Part shown: positions 56,889-64,000 of the stretch, one piece after another
How positions within the stretch are numbered: the stretch's first letter is position 1
Layout of the letters: every line of letters starts with the position of its first letter
NCBI RefSeq assembly: GCF_958298935.1
Contig: NC_084932.1
Span: 21,927,501 to 21,991,500, forward strand
From: Phragmites australis
Lineage: Eukaryota; Streptophyta; Magnoliopsida; Poales; Poaceae
Reading direction: 5' to 3'
Length of the DNA stretch: 64,000 bases
Notes under the pieces: generated by a model
The model's input: only the letters and a program-made list of their open reading frames with translations
Database searches by the model: none
Told to the model about the DNA's origin: nothing
Made by a program: the position numbers and the translations under genes

Positions 56889-58527
56889 ATGGAGGCACAA
56901 GCTGAAGATGCATTTAATATTGCTCCATCCAAGCATTTGGAAGATCGTGTGTGTAGGTCCTAACTTCCCAGCGGAAGACATTGAGCTCACACTCAAACAA
57001 GAGCAAGCAATCCATACAAATGCTCAAGCAACAAGCGTTCTACTTAGTGCCTTAAGCCCCGAGGAGTTCAACAAGGTGGATGGGCTTGAGGAGGCTAAAA
57101 CAATTTGGGATGCACTCCAAGTCTCCCATGAAGGTACTACTAGTGTGAGGGAATCTAAGATAGAATTGCTTGAAGGAAAATTGGGGAGATTTGTGATGGA
57201 GGATGATGAGACCCCCCAAGCCATGTATGACCGGATGATGGTGTTGGTTAAGAAGATTAGAGGGCTTGGAAGTAAAGAACTTGATGATTACAAGGTGGTA
57301 AGGAGGTTGCTTAGAGCCTTCGCACCAAGAAACCCAACCTTGGTCACTCTCATCCGGGAAAGAAGAGACTACAAAAGGCTTACCCCAAGTGATATCCTTG
57401 GGAGAATACTTGCTCATGAGCTCATGGAGGAGGAAGCAAATGAAGTAAAGAATCTAGCCAAGCAAAGCTCCACCTCCATGAACAAGGAAGTTACTTTCAA
57501 GGCAAGCAAGAGCAAACAAATTGAAGAATCTAACTCAAGTGAAGATGAAAACTCCGATGATGAAGAGATAGCCTTCTTTGTGAGTAAATTCAAGAAGTTC
57601 ATGAGGAAAGGAGGCTATAGCAAGTACAAAAGAGACATGCACAGAAGAAGAACATCCAAGAGGGCATGTTATGAGTGTGGTGAAGTTGGCTATTTCATAG
57701 CCGATTGTCCTAATAAAAAGAAGGGCAAAGATGAAAAGAAGAATAAGCCATTCAAGAAAGACAAGAACAAGACATACAAGAAGAAGTATTCGGGTTAAGT
57801 TCATATTGGCGAGGAGTGGGATTCAAACTCCGACTCCAACTCTGATGATGAAGGAGTCGCCACCATCACCATTCGGGCTACTACACCAAAAAAATTGCTC
57901 TTTGGTGACATGAGCGACGACGACACCCCAAAATGTCTTATGGCAAAAGGGCGGAAGGTAAAATCACATCCTAAGCTTCTAGTTAGTGATAGTGATAGTG
58001 ATAGTTGTAATGAAATAATGTTTAAAGGTCTTAGCAAGAATGCCATGTATAAATTAAAAGAACTTATGGAAACAATAGAGGGTCAAGAGGATATCCTCGA
58101 GAAGAAAGAAGACTTGCTCATCCTTGAAAAGGAGAGAAACCTTGAACTCGAGGAGCTCCTTGCTAAAGAGAAGAAGAAAGTTGAGAAATTGACCAAAGAT
58201 CTAAATTTGGCCAATAGCTCAAATGCTAGTCTTGAGAATAGCAATTCTACGCTTCATGAGAAATTGTCAAGTTTGGATGAAAGTCATAAAACTCTTGAAG
58301 TGCAAATTAATATCCTCAAGAATAGCTCATCCCGCTCTAATCATGCAATTTTGCTCTCTAGTGTTTCCATACGCAATGGTTGTTCTTGTTGCTATAACAT
58401 TGATGTAAATGCTTATGCTACTAATGTTGAATCTTTGCAAGCATTACAAAAAGAAAATAAGAGGCTAAATGCTTTGGTCATGTATGGGTGCATCAAAACT
58501 TATAAATCAAAGGATACACTATACTAG
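56889..58527 (+). pseudogene. Gag and coiled-coil linker of the SIRE-like Copia element
   Basis: The likely start is ATG at 56889 (MEAQAEDAFN); a frameshift within about 60 nt moves the frame to that of 56908-57798. UBN2 gag motifs follow: KQEQAIHTNAQATSVLLSAL, EEAKTIWDALQVSHEG, DDYKVVRRLLRAF. The zinc knuckle CYECGEVGYFIADC has Tyr (57691-57693) where His is required. TAA at 57796-57798 replaces an expected Gln after KYSG; the same frame continues with DDEGVATITI and CLMAKGRKV, then a long heptad-like segment (about 58060-58330, KKEDLLILEKERNLELEELL) typical of the linker before protease. TAG at 58525-58527 ends the frame, which then continues in phase to about 58827. Confidence 0.88.
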
Positions 58528-58889
58528 ACCATTAAGACCAAAGACAATAAGCAAAAGAGAGGCGTCAAATTTGACACGCATACAAGCAAGATAAATGAGC
58601 GTGTTGTGATCAATGGTAAGGAGTGCCTCAAATTCATCAAGGAAGGCAAGCAAGTCGATAACACCTCTCAAGTGAAGCAACAAAAGACTCATACGCCACA
58701 ATCTTCTTTCTATGCTTCTTACATGCTCAAGAGCAACCACCGTAGTAAAGTGGTTGCTCTATATGTTGGTGCCCACACAAAGAATAGAGTTGTGAAAAGG
58801 AGTGTGTGGTATCGAAAATGCTTGTGACTAACATGAAAGGACCTAAACAAATTTGGGCACCTAAAACAAACGCTTAAACTTGTTTTGTA

Positions 58890-60061
58890 GGCATACTCCT
58901 CCGGTGGATCAACTTGGGTAATCGATAGTGGATGTACAAATCATATGACCGCAGAGAAGAGTATATTTTTATTATTTGAAGAAGATGGAGGGCTACATGA
59001 AAACATCATTTTGGTGATGATGGAAAAGGAGAGGTAGTAGGTCTAGGTAAAATTGCTATCTCCAATTATCATTCTATCTCTAATATTTTGTTAGTTAAAT
59101 CTTTTAGTTACAATTTGTTATCCGTGCCACAATTATGTGAGATGGGTTACAATTGTCTTTTTACTAATAAGGGTATGACCGTCTCTAGAAGTGAGGACGC
59201 CTCAATAGCTTTCACCGGTAGGTTAAAGGGTAAACTTTATCGTGTTGATTTTCAACGGATGAAGTAAGGCCTAAAACTTACTTGATTGCTAAGTTTAGCA
59301 TGGGTTGGCTATGGCATCGCTGATTAGCCCATTTTGGTAGAAGGAATTTGTCTAAACTCCTAAATGAGGAGCACATACTAGGACTAACAAATGTTTCTTT
59401 TGAGAAAGATAGAATTTGCAGTGCTTGTCAAGCGGGAAAGCAAATTGGAGTTCCTCACCCCGCCAAAAATGTGATGACGACCACAAGGCCATTAGAACTT
59501 GTTCACATGAATCTATTTGGACCAATCGCCTACATAAGCATTGGCGGTAACAAATATGGCTTAATTATTGTTGTTGATTATTCTCGTTTCACTTGGGTAT
59601 TCCTTTTGCATGACAAAAGTGAAACACAAGCCATATTTAAGAAATTCGTGAGAAGAGCTTAAAATGAATTCGATGTGAAGATCAATAAGGTGATAAGCGA
59701 CAATGAAAGTGGATTCAAGAACACTCAAGTTGAAGAATTTCTTGATAAAGAAGGAATCAAGCATGAGTTCTCGGAACCCTACTCCCCTCAACAAAATAGG
59801 GTTGTCGAGAGGAAGAATATGACTCTTATAGAGTCGGCAAGGACCATGCTTGATGAATACAAGGCGTCGGATCAATTTTGGATGGAGGCCGTCAACACCG
59901 CTTGCCATGCAATCAACCGATTATATCTCCAAAAGATCTTGAGGAAGATCGCCTACGAACTTCTAATCGGTAACAAGCCAAATGTATCTTACTTTAGAGT
60001 TTTTGGTAGCAAATATTTTATTCTTAATAAGAAAGCAAAAAGTTCTAAATTTTGCTCCTAA
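58890..60061 (+). pseudogene. Protease and integrase of the SIRE-like Copia element
   Basis: The protease motif STWVIDSGCTNHMT lies at about 58905-58946. Frameshifts follow (near 58995-59040 and 59260). Pre-integrase and zinc-binding RICSACQAGKQIG are in the frame 59348-59662. The integrase core has IVVDYSRFTWVFLL, VISDNESGF and PQQNRVVERKN, so the three acidic positions are kept. TAA at 59660-59662 stands where Gln is expected (RRA-NEFD). The frame continues 59675-60061; another shift occurs at about 60055, after which 59982-60524 continues with the linker rich in Gln and Ser. Confidence 0.88.
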
Positions 60062-60519
60062 AGTAGATGAAGGTTTTATGCTTGATTATGGATCAAATGC
60101 CTACGCCTACTGTGTTTTCAACAAAACCTCCGGTAGTTGTGTTGAAATCGCTCGTGACATGATATTTGATGAATCTAATGGCTCCCAAGTGGAGCAAGTT
60201 GATCCTGATGTTTTAGGTGATGAAGAAATTCCAAGCGAAGCAATCAAGAAGATGGCAATTGGTGAAATCAAGCCTCAAGAGTCCCAAGAGCAACATATGG
60301 CCAACAATGATCAAGGTCAACTGTCTTCATCAACTCAAGTAGAGCCATCAACATCAACTCAAATGCAAGATCAAGATCAAGCTCATGATGACTTCAAAAA
60401 ATTTCGTGATGATGAAGTGGAAGACATTCAACCCCAATCTCAAGTTTCACACCCAAGAGTTCATCAAAGTATCAAAGAGATCACCCGGTGGACAATATAC
60501 TTGGTGATATATAAAAGGG

Positions 60520-61528
60520 GGTAACAACTCATTCTAGACATGCAAATTTTTGTGAATGTTACTCTTTTGTTTCCTCTTTGGAACTATTGAAGGTGAAAGA
60601 TGCACTTGGAGATCTGGATTGGGTGATGGCTATGCAAGAAGAGTTGAATAACTTCAAGAGGAATGAAGTTTGGACATTGGTGGAAAGACCAAATCAAAAC
60701 TTAATCGGCACCAAATGGGTCTTCCACAACAAACAAGATGAGAACGGGATCGTAACAAGAAACAAGGCAAGGTTGGTTGCTCAAGGTTTCACGCAAATAG
60801 AAGATTTGGATTTTGGTGAGACTTATGCTCCCGTAGCTAGGCTTGAGTCAATTCGTATATTACTTGCTTATGCTACTCACCATGATTTCAAGCTATATCA
60901 AATGGACGTGAAGAGTGTTTTCCTCAATGGACCAACCTCCGAATTGGTGTACGTGGAGCAACCTTCTAGATTTGAAGATCCTAAGTGTCCTTATCACATA
61001 TACAAACTCCATAAGGCGCTCTATGGGCTTAAGCAAGCACCTAGAGCATTGTATGAATGCCCTAGGGATGTTCTTATCAAGAAAGGCTTTGAAATAGGCA
61101 AAGCCGATTCTACTCCTTTCACTAAAAATATCGATAATAATTTATTTGTTCGCCAAATATATGTCGATGACATTATATTTGGTTCTACTAATAAAATATT
61201 TTCTGAAGAGTTTAGTAGGATCATGACTAAGAGGTTCGAGATGCCAATGATGGGTGAACTAAAGTTCTTCCTAGGATTCAAATCAAACAACTCAAGGAAG
61301 GAACTTTTATTTGTCAAACCAAATATATCAAGGGCATGCTTAAGAAGTTTGATATGGTGCCAAGCCCATTAAAACCCCTATGCAATCAAATGGGCATCAC
61401 GATCTAGATGAAGAAGGCAAGGCCATAGATCAAAAGGTATATCGCTCCATGATTGGCTCTTTACTCTACCTTTGTGCATCTAGGTCCGATATAATGCTAA
61501 GTGTATGCATGTGTGCAAGATTTCAAGC
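60520..61528 (+). pseudogene. Reverse transcriptase of the SIRE-like Copia element
   Basis: The frame 60578-61372 carries [55 protein letters not shown] and the catalytic [11 protein letters not shown]. Single-base deletions near 61277 (after FFLGF) and near 61365 shift the frame. The last readable part, SMIGSLLYLCASRSDIMLSV, ends in ARFQA, where the solo LTR enters. Confidence 0.9.
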
Positions 61529-63243
61529 TAAAAGTGCCTAGAGGGGGGGTGAATAGGCTTTTCTAAAAATTAAAACTAAACAGCGGATTAAAAGCTGCCG
61601 GATACTCTGGTGAAGGTCGGATACTCCGGTCAGTCCGGAGTATTCGGTCTAGTCCGGAGTCTCCGGTCTATACAGGATTTCGAGAATAACTAAGAATTAA
61701 CGTGAGCAGCTAGAATCTAAAGGTGATACTAAGTCTACTAGATATCACAAAGCTTAAACAACAATAAATACTAGCAAGATGATCACTAAGACAATTTATA
61801 TGAAAATTCTCAAAGCTACACAATTAAGTAAATTACACAAATGAGAACACAAGGGATTATCCCGGAGTTCGGCCACCTCACAAAGAAGTGCCTACGTCTC
61901 CGTTGAGGAGCTTACAAAGGGCCGAGCCTTTTCCAACTCTATCCTCTTCTAGCGACCACAAAGATCAAGCTAGAATTTTCTTACTCAATTTGAAGTCGAT
62001 TACAAACTTCCCGTGGCACTCCATAAAGATTGGGTGCTCTATGGGCGACGCCTTGCCGTCTAGAAGCACAAGGCTCCAAGAGAAATGATCACAGTGAATG
62101 CTCGATGAAGAACTCAATGCTCAAGTGACTTAATCTCACTCCAAACCCAAACTCACTAAATTTGCGCAAAACTTAGCACTAGAGATGGTTGGAGGGACTT
62201 TGAATGCTCTTGGAATGCTCTAGGAGTGTAGAGTTTAGCAGCAACAGCAATCCTTTAATGACATGGGGTGTGGAAGTATATATAGCCCTCTCTCAAAAAC
62301 TAGCCGTTACTGTTCTGACAGACCTAACCCGGAGTATCCGGTGAACACCGGAGTATCCGGTCTCAATTCCAAAATGGCGTCAGAACGGTCACAGAACTGT
62401 GTCAGAACTAGCGGTTACGGTTCTGTTAAGTTACCGGAGTCTCCGGTGAACACCGGAGTCTCTGGTCCTGACAGGGCTACCACTCAGACAAAGTCCGAAG
62501 ACTTGCCGGACCCTCCGGCTTCTCCAGGTACCGGAGTATCCGGTGAACACCGGAGACTCCGGTCCTTTTTATCAAAAGAAGAAATATTAACCGAGCCACC
62601 CTTGCCGGAGTCTCCCTCGGAGACTCCGGTACAAATATTTTCTCCTACCGGAGTATTCGGTGAATACCGGAGACTCCGGTCTTTTTCAACAAAAATAAAT
62701 GCTTAACCGAGGCTCTCTGGCGGAGTCTCCCTCGGAGACTCCGACCTTAAAACTCACCAACTACCGGAGTATCCGGTGAACACCGGAGACTCCGGACAAT
62801 TTAAAATAAAACGGAACCGAGCACCCTCTGCCGGAGTCTGTCTCGGAGACTCCGGTCTAAATACTGAGTACCGGAGTATCCGGTGAACACCGGAGACTCC
62901 GGACTCAGTGAACTTCTATCTAACATCCCGGTGTCCATGGGTGAGTGTGTCTCTCAACTTATTGGTTCTAAAAGATATCTTGAGCATTGAGACACTAAAC
63001 AAGCAATCAAATGCAACCCTCTTAATAGAGCGACTATCCTAGACTCAATTTCAAAAAAAGAGAAATTTAAATCCTATTGAGTACTCCTCGTTGCTTCTCT
63101 TTTCTTTTCGAAGGGCGTCAATCGTCATATGTCTTCTCAATTTAGACTAAGACATGTTCATGACTTAGATAAACATATTAGATCCTTAATCGTTTTGTCA
63201 TCAATAAGCCAAAACCCACTTAGAGGGCCTAGATGCACTTTCA
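61529..63243 (-). mobile_element. Solo LTR of a SIRE-like Copia element, 1715 bp
   Basis: Ends are TAAAAGTGC and GCACTTTCA, a 9-bp terminal inverted pair with one change. CAAGC is duplicated on both sides (61524-61528 and 63244-63248). Removing the LTR and one duplication rejoins the host pol reading in frame at a conserved spot. Its sequence matches, in inverse orientation, the 5' LTR segment at 55911-56850. It contains the palindromic repeat array listed separately. The open frame 62263-62706 is a by-product of the repeats. Confidence 0.92.
62328..62904. repeat. Palindromic repeat array, about six units of about 105 bp
   Basis: Units beginning near 62330, 62433, 62529, 62647, 62762 and 62869 each contain CCGGAGTATCCGGTGAACAC followed by CGGAGACTCCGG (with small changes). 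Between several units is a second dyad, CCGGAGTCTCC, followed after three bases by its exact complement (for example 62604-62628). The dyads are themselves palindromic, so each unit can form one or two hairpins. Confidence 0.85.
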
Positions 63244-63828
63244 CAAGCCACTCCAAAAGAGTGCCATTTAATGGCCGTTAAGAGAATTCTTAGATATTTA
63301 GTTCATACTCCATACCTTGGCTTATGGTATCCTAAAGGTTCATCCTTTGAACTTATCGGCTATTCGAATTCCGATTATGCCAGTTGCAAAGAGGATAGGA
63401 AGAGTACATCCGGGACTTGCCAATTCTTGGGTAGATCCTTGGTGTCTTGGTCTTCGAAGATACAAAATTTTGTAGCCCTATCCATCGTCGAAGCCGAGTA
63501 TGTTGCTGCGGGCGTTTGTTGTGCTCAACTACTTTAGATGAGGCAAACCTTAAGAGATTACGGCTACAATATGACCAAAGTCCCACTTTTGTGTGATAAT
63601 GAGAGTGCCGTCAAAATAGCCAACAATCCCGTGCAACACTCAAGAACCAAGCATATTGACATCCGTCACCATTTCTTGAGAGACCACTCAACCAAAGGGG
63701 ATATCGATATTCTCCACGTGAGAACCGAGAAACAACTAGCCGATATCCTCACAAAGCCATTAGATGAGCGAAGGTTTTGCGAGTTGAGATGTGAGCTTAA
63801 TATCCTAGATTCTCACAAAGTGGCTTGA
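63244..63828 (+). pseudogene. RNase H end of the SIRE-like Copia pol
   Basis: Continues the pol frame after the solo LTR: HLMAVKRILRYLVHTPYLGL, ELIGYSNSDYASCKEDRKST, GTCQFLGRSLVSWSSKIQ, IVEAEYVAAGVCCAQLL, then TAG at 63535-63537 where Trp is expected, and LLCDNESAVKIANNPVQHSR and TKHIDIRHHFLRDH to the stop at 63826-63828. These are the Copia RNase H acidic positions and C-terminal tail. Confidence 0.9.
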
Positions 63829-64000
63829 TATATTGCATATAATTGATTGTTGTAGATTTATAGCTTTAGTAGATAGAAGTTTGCGAAAACCCTTGTGTGT
63901 TATTTTTGAAAATTTTGATTCTTTGATCTTTGGATCATATTTTGCTACTTGTGATCATAGTTATGTAATGTTGCTTGTTGGCAGATCACAAGTGGTAAAT
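63829..64000 (+). other. Sequence after pol, element continues out of the window
   Basis: AT-rich sequence between the pol stop and the 3' LTR, which is not reached. Nothing else recognised. Confidence 0.5.

Larger units (their letters stand above)
55911..64000 (+). mobile_element. SIRE-like Copia element, 5' damaged, running past the window end
   Basis: An LTR-derived 5' segment (55911 to about 56870) leads directly into gag and pol in the plus orientation; the 3' LTR lies outside the window. The 5' segment matches, in inverse, the solo LTR at 61529-63243, but both the LTR start and about 0.6 kb of its end with the primer site are missing. A solo LTR of a related element interrupts the reverse transcriptase/RNase H part. 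Coding lesions are listed below. Confidence 0.9.

Noticed and set aside
62263..62706. 147-codon frame in the solo LTR
   Set aside because: It is the translation of the palindromic repeat array; the periodic Pro/Ser/Gly pattern follows the DNA repeat, not a protein.
62328..62904. CRISPR-like array
   Set aside because: The units are palindromic and regularly spaced, but the spacers resemble each other, the array lies inside an LTR with target duplication, and the genome is a plant.

Overview
This is plant nuclear DNA, almost certainly from a grass (Poaceae). The evidence is GT-AG introns, LTR retrotransposons with tRNA-Met primer sites, Stowaway, PIF/Harbinger and hAT elements with their typical target duplications, Au-type SINEs, and one host gene with a plant-specific exon structure. 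I cannot name the species. Most of the 64 kb is nested, decayed transposable elements. I count one apparently intact host gene and two host-gene fragments.

Layout. 1-1216: no gene. 1217-5274: complete 4.06-kb PIF/Harbinger DNA transposon (TTA duplication) with a Myb/SANT-like ORF1 (+) and a DDE transposase ORF2 (-), both broken. 5505-7235: large foldback with arms of about 0.65 kb. 7592-7850: Stowaway MITE. 9017-16743 (-): BRO1-like domain gene, 11 coding exons, 425 codons. Its intron 9 was invaded by a 5.24-kb Copia element (9457-14697, duplication CATAT), which itself carries a Stowaway-type MITE (10345-10599). 17305-17312: likely TATA box of that gene. 17609-18197 and 20161-20300: two hAT-type non-autonomous elements with perfect 8-bp duplications. 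Two SINEs lie at about 18.5 and 22.5 kb, and two LINE remnants at 21269-22277 and about 23050-26215.

26834-28181 holds exon-like GC-rich sequence, including a piece of a Yip1-family gene. 28182-39081 is a minus-strand Ty3/Gypsy element with very long LTRs (4.16 kb) and a decayed interior. Just beyond it is one exon of a PRPP synthetase gene (39398-39646). 39650-42817 has no recognisable gene. 42821-49485 is a PIF-like MITE split by a second Copia copy (43381-49394) of the same family as the one in the BRO1 gene, and a second MITE (49489-49679) abuts it. 50852-55910 is a minus-strand non-autonomous Copia element. 55911 to the window end is a plus-strand SIRE-like Copia element whose pol is split by a solo LTR (61529-63243, duplication CAAGC).

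No bacterial-type operon, CRISPR, RNA gene or new pathway is visible. The most interesting points are structural: the Copia insertion 8 nt from a splice acceptor of an otherwise intact gene, the transposase with its catalytic glutamate changed to glycine, palindromic repeat arrays of about 105 bp period inside the SIRE-type LTRs, the large foldback, and a shared C-to-T signature in the mutations that broke the elements. All coordinates come from reading the sequence; family assignments rest on recognised motifs, not on searches.
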